Made by a program: the position numbers and the translations under genes. From the NCBI GenBank assembly GCA_029990175.1, contig JARKIP010000017.1, positions 30,739,001 through 30,803,000 of the forward strand: a stretch of DNA of 64,000 bases. The letters run 5' to 3'. The notes below the pieces were generated by a model. The model made no database searches. It had not been told where the DNA came from and saw only the letters and a list, made by a program, of their open reading frames with translations. Source of the DNA: Petunia secreta (Eukaryota > Streptophyta > Magnoliopsida > Solanales > Solanaceae). Positions 34,868-46,536 of this stretch are shown one piece after another. Every line of letters begins with the position of its first letter. Positions within the stretch are counted from its first letter, which is position 1.

Positions 34868-35283
34868 AAGGATCCTCCCTGGGTAGTAGCTCATGTTGTA
34901 GACTCAATTTACAGACTAAAGAAGCAGCTTCATATAGAATTTGTTTGTCTACAGGGAAGGGAACTCTCTGACAGACTACTTGGCCAATCTGACTTTGGAT
35001 ACTCATGATGCTATTCAGTTTCATACCTACGCAAAACTTCCCTCCAAAGGAAAGCAGCTATTTAATATGGACAAAAGCCAAATCCCCTCATTTAGAATTA
35101 GATACTGACAGTATTTACACTGATTATACATGTCGTAGGACTAGCATCATAGCTTATAGTTCTGTTTTTGTTAGCTGAGATATTGTACAGAGGATAGCTA
35201 ATGATTTTTGTATTGATATTCATTGTAATGTATGTATAAATAAAATCATCATTAGGCAGCTGAATATTTGTCTAAAAAAAGAA
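34868..35283 (+). mobile_element. 5'-truncated L1-type LINE with 11-bp target duplication
   Basis: A 416-bp copy. The reading VVAHVVDSIYRLKKQLHIEF, then after a one-base shift YREGNSLTDYLANLTLDTHD and NMDKSQIPSFRIRY plus stop, is the C-terminal RNase H end of plant L1-clade LINEs. A 3' UTR with AATAAA and an A-rich tail (TCTAAAAAAAGAA) follow. TATTTTATGTA occurs exactly at 34857-34867 and 35284-35294, a perfect 11-bp target-site duplication. Confidence 0.92.
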
Positions 35284-35294
35284 TATTTTATGTA

Positions 35295-36981
35295 TTCTGT
35301 TGATGTTTATGAAAATTTATATTTCAGTTGTCTTTTCTTTTATTAATTGCAAAGAACACAATTTATTTTCTCAAACTAACATCTTTAAATTTGGTTTAAA
35401 GTTTCCTTTTAGATACTTTGGTCTTCCGTAACTTGTTCCTCGTTACCATAAAATTAGCTCGTCATCACTCATCTTTATCTATACACAAACCTACTTCTTT
35501 ATTTTCCGTAATTATTAACAAAATGCTTTGACTAACCTGTGGTTACCCACCTCAATTTTTAAGGCTAAGATTCTGTCATAACAACTTTAAATTTGTCATA
35601 AATGAAGTAGATTTTGTCTGATATAGCTTCTGGTTCGATAATCTTTAGTCTATAACTCTCGTGTACATTTTAACAATAGTAAAAAGACACATAATTTGCA
35701 ATCAGCTCAATATTAAAGAGAGAGATCATACCCTTTGTCAAATGAAATTAAGAAACACCCTTTGATAATGGATGTTATATTTAGCAGGCAAACAGCGCTC
35801 CTAGATGATACAAAGTAAATATTAATATGAAGATCTCATACTTTTAACTTCACTATAGTTCTTGATTCAAACTTACTAACAAGTCAAACTGCAATAAACC
35901 AACAGTTGCTCTAATATGCATACAATACTGTCTCTGTCATCGGTACTGTTTCGGGTATCGGATAAGTCGATGCTCTATCCCAATATATTACTCCATGTAG
36001 GAATGTAGTAGTATACTATTATTGACGTATGGGCATGATATCGAGATTTAGAATAAGTTTGGGGGCATCCTTTTCAGCATATGTTAAAATCCTACAGGTC
36101 AGCATATGTTAAAATCCTACAGGTTAAGTCAACTATATATGACTACTGAGTAGCTGAGGGTGGTGGGAATTAAACATTTATATGACTTTTATTTGTTGAT
36201 ATTTAGTGGTTATACTAATTCGAATTAACATCACATATTTTATTATAAAAAGAAACACTACTAATTACTACTAGGGCTTTGATCGGATATATCAATACCA
36301 TAATTTTTTTTAATATTTAATGCTCAAAATTTTTAATTAAGGATATGAAAAATCGCGTCCATCTTACAATATTCCCTCGTTGTTGTATGAGAAGTGATCA
36401 TTGACTTGCTTCTATTCCCATTGGTCAAAATCGATAGGCTGAGCTCGATATGGTCTTTTTTTAGGTTGAAAGTGTAGAAATCATACTAGCAGGAATTTTT
36501 TGGGTCCCATTTTGTTAAATATCAAATGGTAGGACATTGACTACAAGTGTATACTGGACAAGTTGCACTCTCTGACCTTTCACCAACCCAAATTAACTTG
36601 CTGGTTCTATCATGGGTAGGTACACAAGTTGATAAAATTAGAGATTAATAACATGTATATTATGCATATATATTGTTATTTTTCGAGGTAAAAACAAACT
36701 ATATTGTGAAGTCAACAAGTCAAGCCAAAATTTTCTGGTACACCCGATGTATACACAGGCTATAATATTGTATAAACAAACTATAATAAACTCTCTCCTA
36801 TGACGTTGTTGGTCTTTTTTAATTAAACAATATCATTGAAACTATGAATACTGTTTATTAATTCACATATTTTTATGATGATAAAATAGCATCATGTATC
36901 GTTTACAAATATGTGAAAGCAACGATTTCAGCAATTAGATTAGATTCTTTAAACTTCATACTAACAAATATTCATTATTAA
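35295..36981. other. Intergenic region
   Basis: AT-rich and without a supported gene. It contains a 25-bp perfect tandem duplication (CAGCATATGTTAAAATCCTA and five more bases) at 36075-36124. Confidence 0.4.
36075..36124. repeat. 25-bp perfect tandem duplication
   Basis: Two identical head-to-tail copies, 36075-36099 and 36100-36124. Confidence 0.9.
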
Positions 36982-37854
36982 TGAAAGGAACAACAAAATA
37001 TAACCTAAATTTGGTGTATACTTCGAGTAAGGGTAAATTTTTCTCAACCAGGCCATGTTTCATTTTCACCTTTTTCATAAAAAATAAAATCTTTTGTCAA
37101 TTCCTATATAAACTGCGTTCCACATTACGTATCTTATTGGCGTGGGGGAGAGGGAAATTGCACCAAGTTCTACCAGACACAAACTATTGGAAAAATTGGA
37201 TGAAAAACAGGATTTTCAATAGCTTGAGGCGTGTCAAAGACACCGTCCTTAAGGATATTTTACCGATGTTGGTATATTCCCAGGATTCAACAAGCTCTTC
37301 TAGTTTTGAAACTAGGAGCATGCATGAACAACAAAGAATTACGATAAAGATTGAGGAAATTCAGTTGTTAGGATGAAGAAGAAGAAGATTTTAGGATGAT
37401 AAAGGTTTTTCTTATTCTGTGTGTTAATCTTTTCTTGCTGGAAGAAGGAATAGCCTTCCATATAAATAGTACTCCAGCCAACGTTAAAAATTATGAATAC
37501 AAAGCCAATGTTTAGAAAAAAGATTGATAACAAATCAATAGTCAAGTAGAAAGGAACAAAGTCTTACGTCACGATCACTATATCTTTTATTTTTCTTTAT
37601 CTCTCTTCTATGCATGGAAAGAGGGGATGATACGTGGTGTGGTATACCTGATCGTTTAGTCAACAAGACGTACATAAGTCGACATAGCTCCATGTATATG
37701 TTCTTTTTCCACGGCTAAGGAAGAATTTGATTATTGAATGTCTTGGTAAGAAATACATCTGGACTAATGTGATGCCAACGGCTAAGGAATAATTATGGTG
37801 TCAACTTTAATTTTTTCTTTTGAGATAAAAATTTGGTTTTCTTTTTCTATAACA
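36982..37854 (-). mobile_element. 3' LTR of copia element 2
   Basis: Minus strand begins TGTTATAGAAAAAG at 37854, just after a purine tract (AAATGTGGGGAAT). It carries a TATTTATATGG TATA-like box near 37460 and the block AATCCTGGGAATATACC ... CTTAAGGACGGTGTCTTTG, which parallels the U5 of copia element 1. The far end (TTGTTGTTCCTTTCA at 36982) is a best guess, because no second LTR is available. The plus-strand ORF 36981-37376 is its antisense. Confidence 0.6.
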
Positions 37855-38587
37855 ATTCCCCACATTTCTCAAAAGGAATTAAAACAAGAGAGGAAGTTTC
37901 CAACACTGAGCATAATACATCGTATCTGGTGTATGTAGACTACGAACCAGAACTAAACTTACAGAATAATTGGTGGAAGTTAAAACTTCTATGAACCAAA
38001 CATGGTCTTATCTATCATATTATACTCCCACTTTGTTGTTCGTCGCGATTTTGCGCTAATAGGCCATGCGCGGTATTCATGAGTACTCTAGAAATTTTAT
38101 CAGAATTTCATAAGAGCGGCCCCACTCCACACTCATATAGGTCCAATCATCAAGTATATTCTGCAGAGTAATACACCGTCTATAAAGGATATGAATTAGA
38201 TTAAGAGTAAAAACTCAGCCTCACTTTCCGTTGCAGAGTTGCACTATTTTTTACACACCATAGGAAGGGACATACATTTTATAGTGCATAGTGTGTTAAC
38301 TAATGACTTGTTATTACCTATATGAACCTATTTCATGGGATCTCCAATCACATAGATTGGGTTACAATCATTATTGACATTTCTCTAGTTGACATTTGTA
38401 AGTCTCATTCCCATCAATGTTTCCAAGATCACTTTTGTTTGCAAAGGTTTACTCAGAGGATCGACCAAATTCAATTCTGACTTCAGATAATCTATGGAAA
38501 TAATTTTATCTCTTAGCATATACTTTATCACATATCTTCTACGAATGTGTCTATTTTTGCCATTATAAGATTTATTCTTTGCTAAAT
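37855..38587 (-). other. 3' UTR of copia element 2
   Basis: Non-coding. It shares phrases with the 3' UTR of copia element 1, such as the region around GGCCTATTAGCGCAAAA and GAGTGTGGAGTGGGGCC on the minus strand. Confidence 0.6.
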
Positions 38588-39460
38588 CTATTGATGATAA
38601 TCACAATGCAAAGACACAGAAGGTGTTGGTTTTATTCCAGTTGGAATACTCGCTAAGAAATTTTTCAACCACTCGGCCTCATTAGCAGCCAATTCCAAAG
38701 CCACAAACTCTGGTTCTAAAGTTGATTTAGTAATTAAGCTCTGTTTGGCTGACTTCTATGTTATTGCACCCCTAGCAGGGGTGAATACATAGCGATTAGC
38801 GGATTTTACTTCATCTGAATCAGAGATCCAGTTAGCATCACAGTTGTGGCACCCAGCTAAGGGTTAAGTATCCCACATCGGCATAACACAGGAGTGATCT
38901 TGGGTATTTAAGTAAACATGCCTTAGACCCTAGTGACACGTTTTAAAACCGTGCGGGCCTAGGCCCAAAGCGGGCAGTATCACTAGCGGGCTTGGGCTGT
39001 TACAGATAGTATCAGAGCCACTCCGTGTCAGCCTTGATGATGTGGGTCAAAGTTCAGTGCTGAGTCTAGGCAAATCTCGAGTATGCGGGGCAAACCTCAG
39101 CGAGGACGCTGAGTCCATAAGTGGGGGTGTATGTGACACCCCAGCTAAAGGTTAAGTATCCACATCGGCATAACACATGAGTGATCCTGGATATTTAAGT
39201 AAGCATGCCTTAGACCCTAGCGACGCGTTTTAAAGCCGTGCGGGCCTAGGCCAAAAGCGGACAGTATCACTAGCGGGCTTGGGCTGTTACAACAGTATCA
39301 TCTAATATAGAGTGAAATTCACTAATTTTAATATCATATTCCATGGTACCTCTCAAATATTTCATAAGTCTTGTCAATGCATTTCAATGATCACTATTAG
39401 GATTATGAGTATATCAACTCAATCCACACAGAACATAAGCTATATCAGGTCTAGTAAAAT
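38588..39460 (-). pseudogene. copia element 2 RNase H, split by the TRIM
   Basis: Minus-strand reading gives CDANWISDSDEVKSANRYVF, ARGAIT, KSAKQSLITKSTLEPEFVAL and ELAANEAEWLKNFLASIP with stops, the copia RNase H. The TRIM at 38845-39291 lies inside the codons before CDANWI. Upstream pieces of the connection region continue to about 39460. Confidence 0.75.
38845..39291 (+). mobile_element. Complete TRIM (terminal-repeat retrotransposon in miniature)
   Basis: A 447-bp element with two 160-bp direct LTRs (38845-39004 and 39132-39291), both TGTG(G/A)CACC...GGGCTGTTACA. After the first LTR lies TAGTATCAGAGCC (39007-39019), one mismatch from the initiator-Met primer-binding site. Before the second lies the purine tract AGTGGGGGTGTA. 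ACAGT is duplicated exactly at 38840-38844 and 39292-39296. The 127-bp interior has no coding capacity. It sits in the opposite orientation to its copia host. Confidence 0.95.
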
Positions 39461-39463
39461 TCA

Positions 39464-40252
39464 TCAAATGCTACCACTTATTTGAGTGTACCTCTTTTGA
39501 GAAACAACTTCCTCACGATTCTTCTTTAACCGACAAATAGCATCAAAAGAAGTGCTCACAGGTACCATATAAAAACAATCAAATTTTTTAAGAATTTTCT
39601 CTACATAATGTCCTTGAGTTAAAATCAAACCATCATTATCTCTGATAATTTTCATGCATAAAATGACATTAGCTTCTCCCATGTCTTTCATATCAAAGTT
39701 AGAACACAACAACCTTTTGGTTTCAAGTACTACATCAAGTTTAGAACCAAATATAAGCATGTCATCCACATAAAGGCATATAATCACATAAACACCATTA
39801 ACAAGTCTTGTATAAACACATTTATCATCTTCAAGAGATGTAAAACTATTATTTAATAAAACTTTATCAAGCTTCTCATGTCATTGCTTGGGAGCATGTT
39901 TTAAACCATATAGTGACTTTATTAATTTGCAAACTTTATTTTCTTGCTCCGTCACTACACAACCCTCAGGTTGCTCCATATAAATTTTCTCCTCCAAATC
40001 ACCATATAAAAATATAGTTTTAACATTCATTTGGTGAATAAATAATTTATGTATGAATGTCAAAGCAGTTAAGATACAAATGGAGGAAATTCTAGTTACA
40101 TGAGCATAAGTATCAAAATAATCAATATTTTTTTTTTGGATAAAATCTTTAGCAATAAGTATTGCTTTATATTTATTAAGAACCATCAGGATCGTATTTC
40201 TTTCTGAAAATCCATTTACAACCAATGAGTTTAGCTTCCGGAGGTAAATCAA
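39464..40252 (-). pseudogene. copia element 2 reverse transcriptase
   Basis: Two open pieces. 39881-40252 has IDYFDTYAHVTRISS, HQMNVKTIFLYGDLEEKIYM, EQPEGC and SLYGLKHAPKQ. 39464-39787 has the catalytic CLYVDDMLIFG, NFDMKDMGEANVILCMKIIR and HYVEKILKKFDCF. The YVDD box is intact, but frameshifts and stops separate the pieces and the element cannot encode a complete enzyme. Confidence 0.85.
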
Positions 40253-41351
40253 CTAGCTCCCAAGTATTATTTTGTGAAGTAGAGTTTATTTCAGAATCAA
40301 TAGCTTATTTCCAAAAAGATACATTAGGAGAAGATATTGCTCCAAAAAATATTTTAGGATCATTTTCAACAAGATAAGTGTAAAAATCATTACCAAAAGA
40401 TTTTTCGATTCTTGTAATCTTACTTTTCCTCAAATCCTCATTTTCAAAATCATTTTGAACCACAGGATTATGGAAAACATTTTCATTTTGAGTAATAGGG
40501 GCATGAGAAATATTATTACTCTTTAAAGGAAAAAGATTTTCAAAAAGTTCAACATCTTTAGTTTCAACAATAGTATTGCGTTAAATCACATCACTTTTAA
40601 ATCAAAATAAATCTATATGCATAACTATTTTCAACATGACCGATAAATATACAATCAGAGGTTTACGACCCAATTTTCCTTTTCCTAGGTTTAGGTAACA
40701 TAACCTTAGCAAGACGCTCCCACACTTTTAAATATTTCAAGTTAGGTAGATAACCTTTCCATAACTCATAAGGTATCTTACCAGTTTTCTTATAAAGTAT
40801 TCTATTTTGTAAATGACAAGCAGATAAAATGGTTTCACCCTAAATATTATCAGGTGCAGAAGAACAAACAAGCATACAATCCATTATTTCTTTCAAAGTC
40901 CTATTTTTTCTTTCTGCTACTCCATTAGATTCAGATGAGTATGGAGGATTAACTTCATATACTATGCCTTCCTTTTCACAATAATCATTAAGTAAAATAT
41001 ATTCCACACCTCTATCAGATATAACTCTTTTGCTCTTCCTATTTAATTAATTTTTTTACTTCAGTTTGTATACTTGAAAGGCATCAAAAGCATCATCTTT
41101 ATTTCTCAACAAGTATACTTTTGTATATCTAGAAACCGAAACATGTGATTTCTTAGTTTGCTCAGCTTCAGCACAAATTTCACATTTATTTAAACTTGAA
41201 TAATCAACCTTAGAAATTAGGCCTTCAGATTGCATTTTCTTAATATAGGATAAGCTTACGTGTCCAAGTCTAGCATGCCAGAAATCAAAAAAGTCAATCA
41301 AATAAGCACAAGTACTAGCATTTTCGTTCATAATATTGAGTAAATAAGCAC
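40253..41351 (-). pseudogene. copia element 2 integrase remnant
   Basis: At the right end, FWHARLGHVSLSYIKKMQSE and CEICAEAEQTKKS form the GAG-pre-integrase and finger (41056-41331). The KVYLLRNKDDAFDAFQVYKL segment follows immediately, so about 60 codons of the core, including the first catalytic Asp, are deleted relative to copia element 1. Leftward, SDRGVEY, NGVAERKN-like and WGETILSAC-like segments can be read with stops down to about 40600, then the linker to reverse transcriptase. Confidence 0.75.
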
Positions 41352-41889
41352 CTCGGAGGTCGAGTTAACCAAAATGCTAATCAAAAGAATGCTACGGGGT
41401 CCGCCTTGGTATCCAAAGATAAAGACCTGTCTCAGATCCCAGATTATAATTTCAATGAATCGACCACGAAGCTGGTAAATGCGTTGAAAGGGATGACCGA
41501 CAAGGGGTGAGATTACCGAAGGATATGAGAACTGCCTCGAGAAAAAGAGATCAGAACTTGTATTGCGAGTTTCATGCTGACTATGGTCACTGGACCGAGG
41601 ATTATAAGGATCTTCGCCTCGAGGTGGCCAACTTGTTAAAGAAAGGTTTGTTGGGAGAATACCTTACTGATAAAGGGAAGCAAAACTTCACCAAAAATAA
41701 AGGAGATGGACAGCCACCAAAGGCACCTCTCGCCGAAAGGATTGTGAATGTAATAACATGCGGTTCGGAGGTAAACTGTGTGAACTTTGCCGCCGCAAAG
41801 AAGTTTGCTAAACTTTCATTAATCATGCAAAAGAGGACTCGAAAGGGGGTTCGGGTAAAGAAATTATTTTTAATGATGACGATTGTGAG
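41352..41889 (+). pseudogene. Tat element 2 gag C-terminal part
   Basis: Starts truncated (DLSQIPDYNFNESTTKLVNA). The gag zinc-binding region reads CEFHADYGHWTEDYKDLRLE, in which the last Cys of the motif is Tyr, followed by VANLLKKGLLGEYLTDKGKQ and a spacer leading to protease (IVNVITCGSEVNCVNFAAAK). The frame is open from 41507 to 41896 with one shift. Confidence 0.75.
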
Positions 41890-42612
41890 AGGATGATGTT
41901 CCCCCACCACGATGCCTTGGTCACCATGCTGAGGATCAATGGCTCGGACATTAAGCGAGTCTTGATTGACCCTGGTAACTCGGTGAATCTTATAAGCTAT
42001 GGGGCTGTTAAGAAGATGTGGCTAAACAACCAAATCATACCGAAGGTGACTATTTTGACTAGATTTAACAACTCTATGGAGAAACTTTGGGCGAGATTAT
42101 GCTCAACATGTATACAGAAGGAGTTGTAAAGGAAGAAGATGTGGCTAAACAACCAAATCATACCGAAGGTGACTATTTTGACTAGATTTAACAACTCTAT
42201 GGAGAAACTTTGGGCGAGATTATGCTCAACATGTATACAGAAGGAGTTGTAAAGGAAACCATGTTTCAAATCATGCCCGAGGATATGGTTTATAACGTGA
42301 TCCTCATGAGACCTTGGATCCATGCAATGGAAGTTGTAGCATCCACTATATACCAGATCATTAAATTTCAAACCCCTTTGGCTATCCGTTCAACAAGAAG
42401 GGAATATCGAGTGGCTAGAGAATGCTATTCGGTTTCTCTAAAGAGTGGAGTTGTCTCGAATAGACCAAAAAAAGCAATCAATGCAGCCAGGGTCTGAAGG
42501 AGAGGGGAACTCGGCTCCTGATTTGGATCTCCAAGAAGGTGAGATGGAGCAGATCCCGACATGCATTCAAGAGCCTCAGAAGAAGAAAGTCGAGGACTCA
42601 ACTATCAAGTAA
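41890..42612 (+). pseudogene. Tat element 2 aspartic protease with tandem duplication
   Basis: The HHDALVTMLRINGSDIKRVL then IDPGNSVNLISYGAVKK segment contains the protease motif in the Tat form D-P-G. A 123-bp segment is then duplicated in tandem (42011-42256), repeating the KMWLNNQIIPKVTILTRFNN part. The downstream flap region (MPEDMVYNVILMRPWIHAME, IIKFQTPLAIRS) continues after it in another frame. Stops occur in the linker to reverse transcriptase, for example TAG at 42610. Confidence 0.75.
42011..42256 (+). repeat. Perfect 123-bp tandem duplication in the protease region
   Basis: 42011-42133 and 42134-42256 appear identical base for base (start AGAAGATGTGGCTAAACAAC). 123 is divisible by three, so the duplication alone keeps the frame. 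Confidence 0.9.
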
Positions 42613-43540
42613 TTGGAACCCTTTACACTATCGAAGGAGTTCCCAGATAGAAAAGTGCTTATTGGTTTGAAGTTGGACCCCGAGTCTAAAAAGGCAATAA
42701 TTGAACTATTGAAGTCCAATGACGAGTGCTTCGCGTGGTCCCATGTCGACATGGTGGATATTGATTCGGAGATCATGGCTCATAAGCTCAATGTGTATCC
42801 ACGCCATGCCTCGATAAAGCAGAAAAAGAGACCTCATGCCGGTGTAAGAAAAAAGGTGATTGATGATGAAACGAAGAAGTTGCGAGACAACGACTTCGTA
42901 AGGGAAGTCAAATATCCTGAATGGCTTGCTAACATTGTTGTTATACCTAATAAAAATGGCAAATGCAGAATGTACGTAGCCTATCTGAATTTGAATAAAG
43001 CTTGTCCTAAAGATTCGTACCCATTGCCTCAAATAAACAGGTTAATAGGCGCCACAGCTGGACACAAGTTATTAACCTTCTTAGATGTATACTCGGGGTA
43101 TAACTAAATCTTGATGGACCCGATCGATGAAGAAAAGACCTCTTTCATTACTGATCGAGGCACTTATTGTTACAAAGTGATGCCCTTTGAACTCAAGAAT
43201 GCGGGAGCAACTTACCAAAGGCTGGTATGTCAAATGTCTAAGAATAATATTGGAAAATCAGTGGAGGTGTACATAGATGACATGCTAGTCAAATCGGTTC
43301 AGGTGGAAGATCATTTATGTCACCTAAGAGAGGCCTTAGCTTTTTAAAGGCAATACAACATAAAGTTGAACCTCGAAAAGAGCGTATTTGGGGTCGGCTT
43401 GGGAAATTTTTTAGGATTCATAGTGTCCGAAAGGGGAATCGAGGCTAATCTTGAGAAAATCACAGCCATTGAAGAAATTCCCAAGGTGCTCTCGGGGACT
43501 AAAGAAGTTCAACGCTTACTGGCCGAGCTGCTGCCTTGAG
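42613..43540 (+). pseudogene. Tat element 2 reverse transcriptase
   Basis: Fingers and palm: KKLRDNDFVREVKYPEWLAN, IVVIPNKNGKCRMYVAYLNL, NKACPKDSYPLPQINRLI and FLDVYSGYN, then a stop (TAA at 43108, where the family has Gln). The next pieces give EEKTSFITDRGTYCYKVMPF and VYIDDMLVKSVQVEDHL, where the catalytic box is Y-I-D-D. The thumb segment follows after another stop near 43348. Not functional as it stands. Confidence 0.85.
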
Positions 43541-44100
43541 TAGATTCATCTCAAGGTCCTCGGAGCGATGCCACAAATTTTTCTTGGTTTTGTGGAAAAA
43601 CATTGCCTTCGAGGTTACATCGGAATGCAAACAAACGTTGAAAGAGTTGAAACATTATTTTGCTAACGCGCCGCTGCTCGCCAAGCCAAAAGATAGGGAA
43701 ACGGTGCTGGTTTATTTCCGTATCTGAGGTCTCAGTGAGTGTTGTGCTGGTTCGAGAGGAAGATGGGAAGCAACAACCCATCTACTATGTTAGTTAAATA
43801 CTCCTCGATGCTGAAACTAGATACCCTCATCTTGAAAAATTAACACTTGCCATGGTAGTCACTGCTCAAAAGCTTCGACCTTATTTTTAATGTCGCCCCA
43901 TATCCGCAGTTACAACCTTCCTTTTAAGAAGAATATTACAAAACCCAGAACTGTCAGGGAGGTTTTCTAAATGAGCGGTTGAGCTAAGTGAGTATGATAT
44001 AATTTACCAACCCGAACAGCCATATAATCCAAAGTTTTGGCGGACTTCGTGGCAGATTTTAGTGCTAGGATACTACCCAAAGCTGAAAAAGAAAACTTGG
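43541..44100 (+). pseudogene. Tat element 2 first RNase H (degraded)
   Basis: A decayed connection and RNase H region. KQTLKELKHYFANAPLLAKP then KDRETVLVYF is readable, followed by VLVREEDGKQQPIYYVS-like and ETRYPHLEKLTLAMVVTAQK-like segments across several frames and stops. Placed by its position between reverse transcriptase and the second RNase H. Confidence 0.65.
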
Positions 44101-44560
44101 CATCTAAAGGGTCAACATCGGAGGTATGGACACTATACACCGATGAGAAAACAAATTCAAGATGTTCGGAACTCTGAATAGTGCTGATGACACCAACGGG
44201 GGAAAGAGTAAGGCACTTAATTAGATTAAAAAAAGTAACCAGTAATGAAGCAGAATACGAGGCTGCGATAGCTGGCTTGGAATTAGCCAAAGAAATGGGA
44301 GTAAAGAAGATTGAATTGAGAAGTGATTTACAATTGGTGGTGAACAAGGTGCTCGGGGAATATTCGGCTCGTGAGCCCCAAATGCAGCAATTCTTTGCCC
44401 AGGCACAACAAGCATTAGCAAAATTTCAAGAATGGAGAATTCAACAGATACCTCAAGAAGAAAATGTCGAGGCTGATGCCTTAGTCAACCTTGGCTCGGC
44501 CGTCGAAGAAGAACACTCGGGGACTGTAGTTCAGTTACTCTTTTCGGCGATGAAGGGAAT
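44101..44560 (+). pseudogene. Tat element 2 second (archaeal-type) RNase H
   Basis: The open stretch 44181-44669 includes SNEAEYEAAIAGLELAKEMG with the catalytic Glu, KIELRSDLQLVVNKVLGEYS with the second Asp, and NVEADALVNLGSAVEEEHSG at the end. The first Asp region upstream (WTLYTDE) is in another frame. This domain confirms the Tat lineage. Confidence 0.8.
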
Positions 44561-45790
44561 GAGATTAGAAGTAATGCTGTGGATCATACTTGGGATTGGC
44601 GAACCAAGTTCATCTCACACTTCGACTCGGGGACTCTCCCAACAAATAAGAGAGAATCCAAAAAATTGAGGACCCAGACAGCTTCATATTCAATGGTCCT
44701 AGGGAAATTGTACAAAAAGATTTACAGCGGCCCGATGGAAAATTGTCTGGGACCGGGGTAGGCCGAATACGTGATGAGAGAGGTACACAAAGGCGAATGC
44801 GACAATTATTCGAGGGGAAAAGCTCTGGTGCGTAAATTGCTTTGGGCTGGTTACTATTGGCAAAGTATCAGTGCAGACGTCAAAGCCTTCATGAATAAGT
44901 GTCGCAAATGCTAGCGACATGCAAAAATGATACATCAACAGGTTGAGCCTCTCCATTCGGTTGTGTTACCCTGGCCCGTCATGAAGTGGGGGATGGATAT
45001 AATTAGGCCATTTGTAAAGGCCAAAGAAAGTGTTCTGTTTATACTGGTGTTGACCGATTTCTTCACCAAATGGGTGGAAGTAGGATCTTTCGCCAAGGTC
45101 AGCAAAAAGGAAGTGATTGATTTTATTATTATTTATAGGTTCGGTGTTTCAAAAGAGATTACTTGTGACAACGGCCCTCAATTCATAGGTGCCAACGTCA
45201 CAGAATTTATCAAGAAGTGGGGAATTAAAAGGATTATGTCAGCCCTTACCATCCAAGTGCTAATGGCCAAGTTGAGTCTTCGAATAAATTGATCGTTGAA
45301 AATATAAAGAAGAGTCTCGATGTAGTGAAAGGCTCGTGGCCCGAGGAGTTGCCTGGAGTGTTATGGGCCATGCGAACCACAGAGAAGCATCACTAGTGAA
45401 ATTCCTTTCTCCCTTGCTTATGGAATGGATTCTTTAATCCCCACGGAAGTTAGCTTCGGTACGCTCATTCTACCGAAGAGTCTAATCAGCAAGCTATGTG
45501 CACATAATTAGATTTTCTCGAGGAGAAAAAAGAGTTAGCTTTGGTTCGGTTAGCCACTTAGAAAAGACAAATCGGAGATTTCAAAGTTGGGGATTACGTG
45601 TTGTTGAGGGCCTCGAATTAATCTACTAAGGAGAAGAATTCATGCGAGTTTGTCGCTAACTGGGAGGGACCCTATCGGTTCAAGGAAATCATTGGAAAGG
45701 GATCTTATCAGTTGGAAAACTTGAAAGGCACACCCCAAACCCATGAGTTGGAATGTTTCCAATTTAAAGCGGTACTATTTCTAACATCGT
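44561..45790 (+). pseudogene. Tat element 2 integrase
   Basis: The finger region reads EVHKGECDNYSRGKALVRKL and CRKC, with a stop inside (TAG at 44912). Core: VLPWPVMKWGMDIIRPFVKA with the first Asp, FTKWVEVGSFAKVSKKEVID, then TCDNGPQFIGANVTEFIKKW with the second Asp. The region of the catalytic Glu (HPSANGQVESSNK-like) is frameshifted. C-terminal pieces (GDYVLLR-like, NWEGPYRFKEIIGKGSYQL) run to about 45780. Confidence 0.8.
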
Positions 45791-46536
45791 GGTACGTTAC
45801 CCTTTTTCAATAAAATTTAACCTACAAAACTGAGCCGCAAATGCTCCTACGCTTGGGCTAAAAAATTCTAATTAACGCCTTGTTTTTTCTTTGCTTGACC
45901 TTTTCAGGAAGCGGAGAAAACGAATACAGTGTTCAGGTCTTCACCGAAGTTCACACCTGAACACTGGGGGGATGTAGGAGAAGTTATGCAGTCAAGCCCG
46001 ACTTAAATGAGGACTGTCGCCTAAAGAGTAATGTAGTATCTTGTATTTTTTCGCCCGATAGTGGCTTTATCTCAAAATTTTGCCTAAGTCTAGCTTCGAC
46101 TAGGTTGAGACTTGTGTAATGCTTATCATGGCTTATTGCTATTAATGAAATGAATTTGATTCAATATCTCTTTATTTCAAAGCTTAATTTACCGATGTAA
46201 CAATGATTGACCGAGGTCACTGCAACATGCACAGGCTCGGGAATGAGACGTCGTTCCAAGCTAGAATCAATTATTGAATATTATTAAGTCTTGCAAGCAA
46301 ACAATATCCGATAAGTTCGTAGTCGAACACTTTCAGATTAAAGTAAAGACACACTCGAAGACGGAAATGAAATTCATTAAACCTAGCCCGAAGGCTTCTG
46401 AAACTGTACATCAAACTAGGCCCGAAGGCTACGAAAGCTTATACAAAATAGAGAAGGCCACAACAAAAAGATAGAAGCATAGAAATGGATCGAAGGCCAC
46501 AACAAAAAGATAGAAGCATAGAAAAGAGATGAACAG
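45791..46536 (+). other. Post-integrase region of Tat element 2
   Basis: Non-coding on the plus strand. A purine tract ACTGGGGGGATG lies at about 45963-45974 and a 33-bp duplication (GAAGGCCACAACAAAAAGAT...) at 46452-46484 and 46492-46524. This region would also be the 3' UTR of the antisense gene. Confidence 0.5.

Larger units (their letters stand above)
36982..41351 (-). mobile_element. Second Ty1/copia element, minus strand, 5'-truncated
   Basis: On the minus strand the order from the right is GAG-pre-integrase, integrase, reverse transcriptase, RNase H, 3' UTR, purine tract, LTR. Gag, protease and the 5' LTR are missing, and the element stops at about 41351 where the second Tat element begins. 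It is related to copia element 1 in coding sequence and in 3' UTR wording, but the LTR differs, so it is another family. Heavily mutated, and interrupted by a TRIM. Confidence 0.85.

Noticed and set aside
36981..37376. 131-codon plus-strand ORF
   Set aside because: It is antisense to the LTR of copia element 2 (TATA-like box and U5 wording read on the other strand) and has no domain.
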